Positions 47,311-55,995 of a stretch of DNA of 64,000 nucleotides are shown piece by piece. Within the stretch, counting starts at the first letter, position 1; the number at the start of each line of letters is the position of its first letter. The notes beneath the pieces are model-generated. The model was not told the DNA's origin. It searched no databases and saw nothing but the letters and a program-made list of their open reading frames with translations. The DNA is taken from the NCBI RefSeq assembly GCF_000744835.1, contig NZ_JQMS01000001.1:1054001-1118000 (forward strand). The letters run 5' to 3'. The stretch is from Flavobacterium sp. 83 (GTDB lineage Bacteria > Bacteroidota > Bacteroidia > Flavobacteriales > Flavobacteriaceae). Position numbers and translations under genes: made by a program.

Positions 47311-49024
47311 CAGGCTGTGAAAAAACCTCCTTTTCCCTTTAAAATTTCTCTATTTTTCTATTGCTACGACCCAAATTAAGTCTTTTACAGCAGACTAGTT
47401 TTTACGCTATCAATTTAGTGTGGCAGAAAACAAAGTCTAATTTCAGCTTTAAATGCTCCGTTTTTAGCAAAAACAAGACTTTTGCCTTGTAGGGTGAGTT
47501 CCATTTGTGGAGTTTGGCTATCAAATCAGGAACGCCCAGTATATTGATGCTCCGCTTGATGTTATACACCAGCATAATCAGGCTGTGTTCTCCATTTACT
47601 TTTTCTAGTCCCGTTAAGTTGGTGTGGTTGTAACCCCATTGTCGCTTGATGGTCCCAAAGATGTGCTCGTTAATCTCTTGTCGCTTGCGATACAATTGGG
47701 GATTCTCTCGATAGCGTTTGTTGTTTTCTTCTACAGCATCAGCATATTGACCTCGATCAATTTCTCGGCCTCCTGACCGACTCGTACAAAGATGTTTCAC
47801 CGCGCATTCTTTGCATTTTGACGTTCGGTATTTTTTAAAATTATATCCGTCTTTTGAACTGCTTTTCTTGTGCCAATTCCCTGTGGTATGCAATGTTTCG
47901 CCTTGTGGACAAGTATAGGTATCGGTATTTTTATCATATTGAAAATTGGCTACCAAATAATCCGGCTGGGTGCCGTTTTCGTTGCTTTTCCCTTGATTGG
48001 GCTGGGCTACAATGGTCGTAATATTAGCTTGCTGACAGATCTCGATTTGTTTTCCGTTGTGATAGCCTTTGTCCACCAAAGCGCTGTACGTTGCAATCCC
48101 TAGATTCTCTTTGGCTTCCAAAGCTATTGCTGACAAGGCATTCCTGTCGTTACGGTTGATCGTGTGCGTGGCTACTACCAGATTGTGCTTAGCATCCACG
48201 GCAGCTTGGATATTAAACGATATCTCAACTACTTGTCCTTGTACTAATAAAGCCCTAGCATCACTATCGGTAGTACTTATTTGCGGTTCGCCGCTGGCCT
48301 TTAGTTTTTCTTCCAAGAGTTCATATCGCAGTTTATTCCCTTTTAAGCGTTCTATTTTTTCTTGGATATTTTGAATTATAACAGGATTTTCTTGTACATC
48401 ATTTTCCTGTAATGCAGTCAGGTACTCTTGGGTTTTATTCTCGATATATTCTAGGTGTTTATCGATTTTCTTTTGATTGAAATTCGCTTTCTTACTATTA
48501 TGCGCCCGGCTTTTTGTACCATCAATCGCGATGGTTTCTGCTCCTATCAAATCGATATCTTTCAAGAAGCAAACAAAGAGTTTGAATAAGTTCTTTAGGG
48601 CTACAGGATTGTTTTTTCTGAAATCAGAAATGCTATGGTAGTTCGGACAAATCCCCTCTAAAAGCCATTGCATCTCTAGGTTTCTAAAACATTCTTTTTC
48701 TAATTTCCGACTACTTCTTATTCCATTAAGATAGCCATACAAATAGATTTTTAAAAATACCGGCGTTTGGTAACTCGGGCGTCCTTCTTTTTTAAGGGTT
48801 TGCAGACTAAATCCAAGTCTTAAAATGGAGATGGTATTTACAAAAGCATCGATAAAGCGAACTTGATTGTCGCTGGAAATTGCGTCTTCTAAACTAGAAA
48901 TGCGCAGCTGATTACGTGAAATTCCTTGAATATGTTGCATTACTAAAAATACGAAAAATCTTCTTTTTGTACAAGCTAATCCCTATATTTGTTATCAACC
49001 AAACCGAAGTTTTTTCACATACTG
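47311..49024 (-). mobile_element. IS1182-family insertion sequence
   Basis: 1714 bp with imperfect inverted ends: left CAGGCTGTGAAAAAACCTC, right (reversed) CAGTATGTGAAAAAACTTC. It is flanked by a 4-bp direct duplication ACGT (47,307-47,310 and 49,025-49,028) lying inside what was the palindrome ATAACGTTAT. One intact transposase. It interrupts the primase-helicase gene after codon 56/57. Confidence 0.9.
47402..48940 (-). CDS. IS1182-family transposase
   Basis: 512 residues. N-terminal DUF772-type domain (about 15-130, RPSYQTPVFLKIYLYGYLNG and CPNYHSISDFRKNN), a central DDE region with AIDGTKSRAHNSKKANFN and ALVDKGYHNG, a zinc-ribbon-like CKECAVKHLC, and the C-terminal block with the last acidic residue near NEHIFGTIKRQWGYNHTNL. 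It appears intact, so the IS may still be mobile. Its base composition is visibly less AT-rich than the flanking element genes, in line with a separate arrival. Confidence 0.94.
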   Translation of the reverse strand: MQHIQGISRNQLRISSLEDAISSDNQVRFIDAFVNTISILRLGFSLQTLKKEGRPSYQTPVFLKIYLYGYLNGIRSSRKLEKECFRNLEMQWLLEGICPNYHSISDFRKNNPVALKNLFKLFVCFLKDIDLIGAETIAIDGTKSRAHNSKKANFNQKKIDKHLEYIENKTQEYLTALQENDVQENPVIIQNIQEKIERLKGNKLRYELLEEKLKASGEPQISTTDSDARALLVQGQVVEISFNIQAAVDAKHNLVVATHTINRNDRNALSAIALEAKENLGIATYSALVDKGYHNGKQIEICQQANITTIVAQPNQGKSNENGTQPDYLVANFQYDKNTDTYTCPQGETLHTTGNWHKKSSSKDGYNFKKYRTSKCKECAVKHLCTSRSGGREIDRGQYADAVEENNKRYRENPQLYRKRQEINEHIFGTIKRQWGYNHTNLTGLEKVNGEHSLIMLVYNIKRSINILGVPDLIAKLHKWNSPYKAKVLFLLKTEHLKLKLDFVFCHTKLIA

Positions 49025-49194
49025 ACGTTATCAACAATTCTTACTAATCTTGATGTTCCGCCAATATTCATAACTGTAAACCCATTTTCTCCCAAAAAGA
49101 TCATTAGTTTACGATGGATAATTTTGGGGTTGCCCTTGCTGTCATACTCGTAAAAAACCAGATGGTTTTCTTCTTTTTCGTCCTCTTCTTTCAT
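49025..49194 (-). pseudogene. primase-helicase 5' part, cut off by the IS
   Basis: From ATG 49,194: MKEEDEKEENHLVFYEYDSK, then KGNPKIIHRKLMIFLGENGF and TSRLVRIVDNV, ending at the ACGT duplication. It is the N-terminal domain of the split primase-helicase. The reading resumes at ISDADEEDLSRFLSKY on the other side of the IS. Iteron-like repeats lie directly upstream. Confidence 0.85.
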
Positions 49195-49275
49195 ATATAA
49201 TTAAATTTTTAAACATACTGTTTGTTCAGTAGGCTGGTGCAAATAATGGAAGAATAAAGGCTGAAAAATGGAAGA

Positions 49276-49299
49276 GTAGTATAGGCGTAGTATAAATAT
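49276..49299 (+). repeat. iteron-like repeat, copy 1
   Basis: GTAGTATAGGCGTAGTATAAATAT, itself built of two GTAGTATA units. It matches 49,364-49,387 at 23 of 24 positions. Between the copies lies a very AT-rich tract (TATAATCATATAATATTTA, 49,322-49,340). Candidate replication origin or regulator-binding array upstream of the helicase gene. Confidence 0.6.
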
Positions 49300-49363
49300 G
49301 AGTAGACAAGTATAAGTACTGTATAATCATATAATATTTAATATTTTAACTGTTTTCACAAGC

Positions 49364-49387
49364 GTAGTATAGGTGTAGTATAAATAT
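49364..49387 (+). repeat. iteron-like repeat, copy 2
   Basis: GTAGTATAGGTGTAGTATAAATAT, one mismatch to copy 1, 88 bp away in the same orientation. Confidence 0.6.
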
Positions 49388-49442
49388 AGTGCAAAGTATC
49401 TAGAACAAAGGTTGTAGAGTATGAAAATAGTGTTTTTTTGAC

Positions 49443-50255
49443 TTATTGTAGAAGAGGTTTTACTATTAAAGAATCTAATTTATTAATTGCACCCGGAGTT
49501 ATCTTGTAAGTCCTTAAATTTTTGTAATCAATAGTTTCAAGTGATCTTGTTTTAACTTTGACAAAGCAATTTACAGCAATTTGCCATTTTTCATCTTTAG
49601 TATCTTCAAAGCCGTATTCAGGAGTATTGATAATTTTAATAAAATATTTGAGTTCGCTTGTGCTACCAGTCCAGCGAATTAATTTCTTAATGATTTCGTT
49701 TTTAAAAACAAGTTCAAAATCATCGAGAGATATTTCATTTCCAATTAAATCGTTGTTCTTTAAAACCTTGTGTAGAATTTGTATTTTAATAAAACTACTA
49801 CTATTGTATTTGAACGAATTTCTCTTCGTAGTTTTATTTAGATAAAGTGAATAAGCAGTGGATAAGTCTTTAACAGCTAATTTTAATTCAGGATGGTAAA
49901 ACTTTAGTTCGGGCTCTCTACCGAAGTAATTAGATGTTTGTTTAAGTTGAGATACTAGGGATTCACAGTAATAAATTTTTTCTATTTGAGATAGGCTTTC
50001 GAACTTATTGTAGATTGTTTTTATTTTTGCTTTAAACTTCTGTAATTTAAAGCTTTCAAAAGTTACTACTACTTCAGTGTCAACTATTTCTTCATTTATT
50101 ACAACAGGAGCATTGTATGTGAACTGGTCAAATTTATAGTTAGGAGTACAAGTCTCAAATTCATTTATTTTACTAAATAAGTCACGAAATCCTTTTTCTA
50201 ACCAATCAGTTTTTTTAAATTCCTTAAGATCGGCGATTAGTTTATCAAGTTGCAT
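49443..50255 (-). CDS. unknown protein, weakly RteC-like C-terminus
   Basis: 270 residues, soluble, helical. The C-terminal half (IRWTGSTSELKYFIKIINTP, then DEKWQIAVNCFVKV) recalls RteC-type regulators of Bacteroidota mobile elements, but I would not assign it without a profile search. Positioned between the DUF3871 group and the helicase, with the iteron region just beyond its 3' end. Probably an element-encoded accessory or regulatory protein. Confidence 0.6.
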   Translation of the reverse strand: MQLDKLIADLKEFKKTDWLEKGFRDLFSKINEFETCTPNYKFDQFTYNAPVVINEEIVDTEVVVTFESFKLQKFKAKIKTIYNKFESLSQIEKIYYCESLVSQLKQTSNYFGREPELKFYHPELKLAVKDLSTAYSLYLNKTTKRNSFKYNSSSFIKIQILHKVLKNNDLIGNEISLDDFELVFKNEIIKKLIRWTGSTSELKYFIKIINTPEYGFEDTKDEKWQIAVNCFVKVKTRSLETIDYKNLRTYKITPGAINKLDSLIVKPLLQ

Positions 50256-50318
50256 GGTGCTTGTAGCATTAAAGTTTTAGTTCTACAATATTAATCGTTT
50301 TTTAATGAGATAAAAAAT

Positions 50319-50337
50319 GGAGAGACAGAATCTCTCC
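50319..50337 (-). terminator. terminator-like hairpin after the 87-aa gene
   Basis: GGAGAGA and TCTCTCC (50,319-50,325 and 50,331-50,337) with a 5-nt loop and ATTTTTTATC on the minus strand; lies between the 87-aa gene and the 270-aa gene. Confidence 0.65.
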
Positions 50338-50444
50338 GTTTTCAATTTGTACAAAAAAACTTTTTCAGTGGTTTTATTGATAAAGGAGAAACCGTCTCAA
50401 AAGTTGGTTATCGAAATTCAGCATAACTCCTTGTTTTATAATAG

Positions 50445-50708
50445 TTACTCTATAGATTCCTCAATAAGAATTTCAAAAGAGTGGTAATGGTAAGCATTCC
50501 CCTTTATTATAAAAATTGTTTTTAATTCTGTTGTTACTTTAACCTCACTAACCCAAACTAATTGCCCTCTACGAAGCATTCCAACATTGGATAATACCTT
50601 GACCTTGAAAGGGCAAATAAGTAATTTGAGTGCATTGTAATAGGTAATTACATAAAGTTCTTTAGGCGAGCTGTATTGTAACACATCTGCTAATTCATGG
50701 TCTTCCAT
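50445..50708 (-). CDS. small unknown protein
   Basis: 87 residues, no signal peptide, beta-rich (VTYYNALKLLICPFKVKVLS-like pattern, ending HYHSFEILIEESIE). No family recognised. It follows the DUF3871 gene by 57 bp on the same strand and is probably the last gene of that unit, since a terminator-like hairpin lies about 110 nt downstream. Confidence 0.55.
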   Translation of the reverse strand: MEDHELADVLQYSSPKELYVITYYNALKLLICPFKVKVLSNVGMLRRGQLVWVSEVKVTTELKTIFIIKGNAYHYHSFEILIEESIE

Positions 50709-50765
50709 AATTTCTTCTTTCTCTACCTCCCGTAAAGTGTTCCTTACCTAACAAAAGAGCTATGA

Positions 50766-51749
50766 TTAATAATGTAGGAACCAATTGGGAATGTTATTTT
50801 GGATCGATTTACCTAGGTCGTTGATTAGTTCGTATGCGTTGACATTACGTTCTAGGTTATTATCGATGTAAGAGGATTTGTTGGCTTCCGTAAATAAGTT
50901 ATACAGATTCCAGAAACTTATCGAACCATCCTGACTTCTTGAGAAGTTTGGACACTGGTAATAGTCTTTCACAATATTGTTTATCTGACTGTCATTCAAT
51001 GAAATTGGGAAGATTGACTTCTGTGTGTGCTTGTCTAAGTGCGTAAACATTCTGAATTTTCCAATTAAGTGTGCAAATTGCGTTTCAGACAACTTGTATT
51101 CAATCATCCTTTCCATCATTTTAAGGTGATTATCTCTCTTGTAATTAGAGAATAGCTCAATCATTTTGTCTTCTAGTTCATAAATGGAAGATATCCTTAT
51201 TTCATTGGAAAATCCATCTGTACTAATACACAAGTTGGTACACACCTTATTTTTGAAACCAATAAAGACTTTGAATTTTTCCATTGATTTCTTGGAATAA
51301 AGGTTCTCCTGATTATAGGCTCGCACTCCGCCAATACTCAATGTAAGCTCATTTCCATTAATAATTTGCTTTGTCGAGGGTAAGTCTATAATGAAGGCAC
51401 ATCGTTCGTAATAAATGGTTTTTTCGTGTTCTTCAAGATCTTTTGCAGGTTTTCCAATTGCTGATGGAATTCTTCCTTTTACTACGTGGCTTACTCTAAT
51501 ATCAGGTGTTTTCTGAAGTACCCCAGGCAGTAATTTTTGAATTATTTGTTGGCATTTATCTACAAACTGAAAATGACTAATTGTTGACTCGTTATCCTTT
51601 GAGAATACAGGGATTATACAATCTTTTTCCAGATGCTCTAAGCTCACTATTTCAGTATTGGCTTCAATAAAACTACTTGATGGTTTGTTTATTATCTCGT
51701 TGTCATCTACTAGATGCTCGTTGATGCTACTATTAAGTACTAATTCCAT
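50766..51749 (-). CDS. DUF3871 family protein
   Basis: About 327 residues from ATG 51,749 (a TTG four codons earlier is possible). It contains the conserved core FVDKCQQIIQKLLPGV, SHVVKGRIPSA and NELTLSIGGVRAYNQENLYS of DUF3871, a family confined largely to Bacteroidota islands and phages. Function unknown; it resembles phage replication/recombination accessory proteins by context. Its start overlaps the RecA/Sak4-like ATPase gene by 17 nt, suggesting the two act together on element DNA. Confidence 0.85.
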   Translation of the reverse strand: MELVLNSSINEHLVDDNEIINKPSSSFIEANTEIVSLEHLEKDCIIPVFSKDNESTISHFQFVDKCQQIIQKLLPGVLQKTPDIRVSHVVKGRIPSAIGKPAKDLEEHEKTIYYERCAFIIDLPSTKQIINGNELTLSIGGVRAYNQENLYSKKSMEKFKVFIGFKNKVCTNLCISTDGFSNEIRISSIYELEDKMIELFSNYKRDNHLKMMERMIEYKLSETQFAHLIGKFRMFTHLDKHTQKSIFPISLNDSQINNIVKDYYQCPNFSRSQDGSISFWNLYNLFTEANKSSYIDNNLERNVNAYELINDLGKSIQNNIPNWFLHY

Positions 51750-52623
51750 GGTTCTCTTCAATTAATGGTTTTACAATTTCTTTTTCATCGACTAGGTGAC
51801 TAGCGATGTTTTCTATCTGGTTTTTTCTGTTCATAATGGCATTGTGAATCTGCTTTTGAAGCGAAGGATATTTTGAATACACATGCTTCAATCCCTCAAG
51901 ATTCTCACAAGCATTGATTTCAGACATCGCTATTTCAACTGAAATCCCCAGATTACACCATTCAATAAGCTTCTTTCCTGTGGATGAATTAATAATGAAT
52001 TCGGGTTTCCCAGAGAACAAACCAGTTCTATCTTTAGAAGCGGTAACAAGATGATTGTCATTTATAAGCTCAAAATTGACTGTCAGCTCATATTCAAAAC
52101 CGTCTCTTGTAATTTCCTTAGTTCCTAGCTTCATTACTTTAGTCTTACCATTTCCATCTTTATCAAGACTGTAATCCGTTTTGCGTCGTACAGTAGTAAT
52201 TACATGGCAGTTTGAATTAAGAATTTTATCGATAAAGGCTTGATGACGCGGAGTTATTTTAGCCCAATCTTGGAATCTTCCTCCAAGTTGTTCATGTAGT
52301 TCCAAGCAACCTCCTTTTCCAGACCATTCGTGTGTAATGCTGTCAATTATAACTACTTCAATTTCTTCTTTCTCGCAAACCTCAATGGCTTGAATATAAC
52401 GCTCTGGAGCGTATGGCTCATTCAACGACAATACGTTAAAATCTCCTAAATGAGAGTAGAGACTGGCACTGTTGTTTTCTGTATCGATTATAGCTATTTT
52501 AGTCCAATCGTTAGTGATTCCGTAAGCTAATAGTAATGCTGAATAAGACTTACCAAAGCCACTTGCTCCGCTTAAACCCAGTCTTAATTTCACTTGGTTT
52601 CTTTGTGCTTTTTGTAATTTCAT
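51733..52623 (-). CDS. RecA/Sak4-like AAA ATPase
   Basis: 296 residues. P-loop GASGFGKS (19-26) at the start of a RecA-like fold, Walker B VVIIDSITHEW (about 95-105), and DWAKITPRHQAFIDKI. This is the pattern of phage Sak4-type single-strand annealing/recombination ATPases common in Bacteroidota islands. The C-terminal helical tail (about 235-296) may contact a partner. It overlaps the DUF3871 gene by 17 nt and follows a conserved small gene at 52,735, giving a compact recombination/replication module. Confidence 0.85.
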   Translation of the reverse strand: MKLQKAQRNQVKLRLGLSGASGFGKSYSALLLAYGITNDWTKIAIIDTENNSASLYSHLGDFNVLSLNEPYAPERYIQAIEVCEKEEIEVVIIDSITHEWSGKGGCLELHEQLGGRFQDWAKITPRHQAFIDKILNSNCHVITTVRRKTDYSLDKDGNGKTKVMKLGTKEITRDGFEYELTVNFELINDNHLVTASKDRTGLFSGKPEFIINSSTGKKLIEWCNLGISVEIAMSEINACENLEGLKHVYSKYPSLQKQIHNAIMNRKNQIENIASHLVDEKEIVKPLIEENHGIST

Positions 52624-52688
52624 ACTGATATTATTTGATGTTGTTATTGGTCGTTATTCGACATAATAAAATTATTGTTATAAAAAAA

Positions 52689-52713
52689 AAGGAACTCCTT
52701 TTGAGAGTTCCTT
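52689..52713 (-). terminator. terminator after the 114-aa gene
   Basis: AAGGAACTC (52,689-52,697) and GAGTTCCTT (52,705-52,713), with an eight-base T tract on the minus strand, 22 nt past the stop at 52,735. It partly insulates the upstream small gene from the ATPase-DUF3871 unit. Confidence 0.8.
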
Positions 52714-52734
52714 AATTACTTATAGTGAGGTGTT

Positions 52735-53079
52735 TTAGTACACCATTTCATTTTTTAGCACGTTGCTTTCAACTATGCTTTCTTCTTCTGAAAGGTATTC
52801 GTATCGGTGCGACATTTTGATGATTTCGCCCGTTTCCCTGATGGTAAATTCATAAGGTTCTACTGTTACCTTTTTTATAGTTCCGGGCATTTGAGTTCCT
52901 AGTAGTGCCTTACAGGTTGGTTCATTAAACGTACACGGTACTTTAGTTGTTCGCGCTGTAAAGTAAGTCTTTCCGGTTTCTTTACTTTTAACAGATTCGA
53001 TTCCTCCTTGTACTTCAAGAGCGTAGAAGGTTTCCCCATTCTCTCTTTGATATTTTTTGTAATCCACAATTGTAACCAT
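52735..53079 (-). CDS. small conserved element protein, possible ssDNA-binding role
   Basis: About 114 residues from ATG 53,079; an ATG nine codons upstream (53,106) is possible, but the inner one follows a typical A/T-rich leader. The start VTIVDYKKYQRENGETFYAL and the ESVKSKETGKTYFTARTTKV segment look like an OB-type beta barrel, and the gene precedes a Sak4-like ATPase, so a single-strand-binding accessory role is plausible but unproven. No signal peptide. Confidence 0.6.
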   Translation of the reverse strand: MVTIVDYKKYQRENGETFYALEVQGGIESVKSKETGKTYFTARTTKVPCTFNEPTCKALLGTQMPGTIKKVTVEPYEFTIRETGEIIKMSHRYEYLSEEESIVESNVLKNEMVY

Positions 53080-53382
53080 AGTTTTTATAATTTTAAGATT
53101 AAACATTGACGGGCATATCCCAAATTATAAAATGAGTAGGGGGTGAAGTGTGGTTTATGTAGTGTATGACTTCAAAAAAAAATTAAAATTTTACTGATAA
53201 CTTCTGTCGCTTTATGAATTGGTAAAAACAATATTCAAAATAATCCAATTACTCTAATCCCTTGTGAGAACTTTTAAGCTACAGCTCTTCTATGTCATTC
53301 GGCTTTATTTGCAAAGAAAGAATTTCAGCGCTTGCTAACTATTGACATATTTAAGTCATCTAGTTTGTTCTTGCCTTAACTT
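53080..53382. other. intergenic region, nothing recognised
   Basis: About 300 bp. It should contain the promoter for the recombination module. No gene or structured RNA is apparent. Confidence 0.35.
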
Positions 53383-53787
53383 TTAATTAAACACCGGAGG
53401 GTGATCGATTACTAAAACATACGATTTGCCTGTATTACTAAATAACTCCATATCTCTCTGATCGTCAGTATATACCGTTAACGTATACTTGTGTTTAGTT
53501 TTGTGCTGCACAAAGAAATACTGTGTATACATTAAACCATCCTTTGTGTGATGTTCGTAGGTATCTTTCGTTCCGTCAAAGTTTGTGTAGTCGTTCCCTA
53601 TTCTCAATTCTGCGTTATTCCATTGCTTACCTAAATACACGTCCATACTTCCGCTACAATATGTAATTTCGCTACTTCCGTTCACTTTGTATCCGCGAAC
53701 GAACTTGAATAGATTTGAGTACCCGTGGTTTTGGGCTGAGATTGTAATTGAAACTAACATAACTAGTAATAATAATAACTTTTTCAT
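53383..53787 (-). CDS. small secreted protein of unknown function (first of a pair)
   Basis: 134 residues with a clear Sec signal (MKKLLLLLVMLVSITISAQ, cleaved after Ala18). The mature part is polar and beta-rich (GSMDVYLGKQWNNAELRIGN, HKTKHKYTLTVYTDDQR). It shares length, signal type and general pattern with the next gene (53,810-54,184), so they may be distant paralogues. Secreted proteins are unusual in a replication-type island and may be cargo. No family recognised. Confidence 0.65.
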   Translation of the reverse strand: MKKLLLLLVMLVSITISAQNHGYSNLFKFVRGYKVNGSSEITYCSGSMDVYLGKQWNNAELRIGNDYTNFDGTKDTYEHHTKDGLMYTQYFFVQHKTKHKYTLTVYTDDQRDMELFSNTGKSYVLVIDHPPVFN

Positions 53788-53809
53788 TTTTAATTTGTTT
53801 AATTGATTG

Positions 53810-54184
53810 TTATATAGTTAAGAATGTAATATCCTTGGCTTCTATTAATAATACTCCTATCTTAGGATTCTGATAAAACATTGCAACAGATCTTTTTCCA
53901 TTTGAAAATTCCAACTTGTAAAGAATGTAGTCTTCGTTTGTGTTATCTGTCTTTTTTTCAGGAGCGCTCACTATTAATGCTCTGTTTGTTAGTCCATCTG
54001 CAGTTGTCCAAGCTAGGTATTGTTTTTCATTCTCAAAGTAAATTTCAATAGTGCTCTTTGAGTAGTGTTGAATTCCTAATCGCCCTGATGTATCTCCGGT
54101 TCTTATTGTGTTGAACTCAAATTTGTGATATTGAGCGCTCATTGACACTGTGACTAATACTACTAATAATAAAAACTTCTTCAT
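53810..54184 (-). CDS. small secreted protein of unknown function (second of a pair)
   Basis: 124 residues. Sec signal MKKFLLLVVLVTVSMSAQ, then a beta-rich mature part with STIEIYFENEKQYLAWTTAD and TNEDYILYKLEFSNGKRSVA. It lies 22 nt upstream of the 134-residue secreted protein gene on the same strand, so they are probably co-transcribed. Confidence 0.65.
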   Translation of the reverse strand: MKKFLLLVVLVTVSMSAQYHKFEFNTIRTGDTSGRLGIQHYSKSTIEIYFENEKQYLAWTTADGLTNRALIVSAPEKKTDNTNEDYILYKLEFSNGKRSVAMFYQNPKIGVLLIEAKDITFLTI

Positions 54185-54301
54185 GTTGTTTAATTGTGAA
54201 AGGTATTGTATCTCCGTTCCTGAATTCTGTACTGGTATGATTTTCTCTTTACAAATCTTAATCTCTGCTTCTCTTACCTTTTTTCTGTGGTTTTCTTATA
54301 A

Positions 54302-54910
54302 TTAGACTTTTCTAGTTCTTACAAGCAAGAATAATATTAGAGCTCCACCTACATAGAAAGCAAATTCTGTCCAATCGTATTGAGCAAAAATTCCGTTAAA
54401 ATCGTCTTCCGATCTTCCTGGAATTGTGTTATTTCCTGATTCATTGCTTCTGGAAGAGGAATAATAGAAAGGATCGTCAGGAATAAAACGTGCATCTTCT
54501 TCGACGAACTCTACAAAAGGCCAAAACTTGTCGCTTCTAGATTCTCCCCTAAGGTTATTGAAAGGATCTATTTTACTTGTAGACATTAATAAAGCAAAAA
54601 GGTGAAATGCACACCAAAGAATCAACCACGTCATTGGTTTGATTGAGTCTGATGTTCTTTCTGCTTTTTCTTTTAATTGTTCTGAAGTTTCTGTATTGTT
54701 TATTTCTTCTATAATGTAGGACGGTACTGGAGGTGTTATTGATTTAGGATTTAAATAGTGAATTACATCTGGAATATATTCTAGTTTTTCCCAAGTTCCC
54801 ATTCCTTCAGACCAAACCAATGTTTCTTGTGCCAGTCCTTTAGACATAAGTTCTTCAATTGTAAAAGGACCATTTTGATCTTTTCCAGTTAGATAATAAT
54901 ATTCTTTCAT
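54302..54910 (-). CDS. GYF_2 (DUF4339) domain membrane protein
   Basis: 202 residues. N-terminal GYF_2 domain (about 3-50: YYLTGKDQNGPFTIEELMSK, LVWSEGMGTWEKL), a linker, a membrane helix (about 93-110, MTWLILWCAFHLFALLMS), a polar loop, and a second membrane helix near the C-terminus (about 183-198). GYF-type domains bind short peptides. The protein would display it on the cytoplasmic side of the membrane. No known partner; it sits among the island's small-gene cluster. Confidence 0.8.
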   Translation of the reverse strand: MKEYYYLTGKDQNGPFTIEELMSKGLAQETLVWSEGMGTWEKLEYIPDVIHYLNPKSITPPVPSYIIEEINNTETSEQLKEKAERTSDSIKPMTWLILWCAFHLFALLMSTSKIDPFNNLRGESRSDKFWPFVEFVEEDARFIPDDPFYYSSSRSNESGNNTIPGRSEDDFNGIFAQYDWTEFAFYVGGALILFLLVRTRKV

Positions 54911-54961
54911 TTATTTGTGTTTTATAATGTTTTGTTAATGATTTATTACGTGTTTTTTATT

Positions 54962-55282
54962 TTAAAAGGGTATTACATCTAAAGAGATTAGATTGTTGTT
55001 TTCTTTAACTAAGATTGAAAGGAGGGGATATTTATGGGTGTTGTCATAAAAGTTGTAATTAAGTGCTTCTTTATCTGTGTCCAAAGTTGGCTGTTCTATT
55101 TTCAATGTAAGTTGTCCTTCCGAACTCTCATGAGCATGATTAAGCATTCCTTTGAAAAATTTATAAAAATTATCTTTATTAGGAGCTTCTGTTTCTACCT
55201 CCGCTGACATAAGAAAAGGCAAAAATGATTCAGGGTTATTATTGGTGATTGATAAAATCAATTGAGCCTTAATTTTTTCCAT
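54962..55282 (-). CDS. unknown 106-residue protein
   Basis: 106 residues, soluble, no signal, acidic. Pattern EKIKAQLILSITNNNPESFL then NFYDNTHKYPLLSILVKENN, ending VIPF. No family recognised. It lies 51 bp before the GYF_2 gene and is probably part of the same transcript. Confidence 0.55.
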   Translation of the reverse strand: MEKIKAQLILSITNNNPESFLPFLMSAEVETEAPNKDNFYKFFKGMLNHAHESSEGQLTLKIEQPTLDTDKEALNYNFYDNTHKYPLLSILVKENNNLISLDVIPF

Positions 55283-55310
55283 TGATGTTGTTTCATTGTT
55301 TGATTTTTAA

Positions 55311-55403
55311 TTAAAACCTTAATTCATTCTGAAGCAGTAATTGTCCTGTTTGTGAGAAAATTGAAACGGATATTAGTATAACTAGTAATAATATTTGCTT
55401 CAT
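55311..55403 (-). pseudogene. secreted-protein leader fragment (30 residues)
   Basis: A 30-codon frame that is almost all signal peptide (MKQILLLVILISVSIFSQ) and stops 12 residues after the predicted cleavage site. It closely resembles the leaders of the two secreted proteins at 53,383 and 53,810. Either the stub of a third family member that lost its mature part, or a very small secreted peptide. Confidence 0.45.
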
Positions 55404-55530
55404 AATCTGGGATTGTGTTAATTTTTTTTGCTTAAAATAATGGTCATTTGCGAACAAAGGAAGGTGTAATACTTACTGCTCACAATACCCACTTTTAGTG
55501 ATTTTCTGACCATTTTATGAATTCAAGCCA

Positions 55531-55938
55531 CTAATAATATGCAGTTGAGATTGAACCATGTTTTATTGTAAATGAAGCATCTGTAAGTTCTTCCGGTAAG
55601 TCGATAAGTTTACGTACTTCTAATAGTATTTTGTCCGATGCAATTCTAAGGAAGTCTTCATTCACAATGATTTCGTTATTCTCGTCATATAAAATCATAT
55701 TAACCATTTCAGATAAATTATACCCTTTGATTTCTAATTTGCGTGTATATTCACCATCTGTGTATCTTATGTTGAATTTGAACGCATTTTTCACATCAGC
55801 GATTTGAAGTGATGACATGAAGTTACTGTATTCGTCGTCATTTTCTAGGTTGGAAGAGAATAATGGTTCGGGATTCTGGTATAACATTTTAACTCCGTTA
55901 TGTGTTGAGATTTCAGAGATTGTAAGTGTGGTTTTCAT
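55531..55938 (-). CDS. unknown 135-residue protein
   Basis: 135 residues, soluble, no signal. N-terminal TLTISEISTHNGVKMLYQNP and middle FKFNIRYTDGEYTRKLEIKG suggest a beta-rich fold, followed by a helical part (DKILLEVRKLIDLPEEL). No family recognised. It is the first minus-strand gene after the divergent HTH regulator, so it may be the first gene expressed when the element is induced. Confidence 0.55.
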   Translation of the reverse strand: MKTTLTISEISTHNGVKMLYQNPEPLFSSNLENDDEYSNFMSSLQIADVKNAFKFNIRYTDGEYTRKLEIKGYNLSEMVNMILYDENNEIIVNEDFLRIASDKILLEVRKLIDLPEELTDASFTIKHGSISTAYY

Positions 55939-55995
55939 TTCAAAATAGCATTATACCTAAAGAGATAATTTGGTATACAAATCTAATTTAATTTT

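Noticed and set aside
47281..47401. Treating the helicase 3' part as a complete 413-residue gene from a TTG
   Set aside because: The frame continues upstream to the IS edge and joins the fragment at 49,025 in frame once the IS and one ACGT are removed.
49276..49387. CRISPR array
   Set aside because: Only two repeat copies, an AT-rich spacer of unlike size, and no cas genes in the window.
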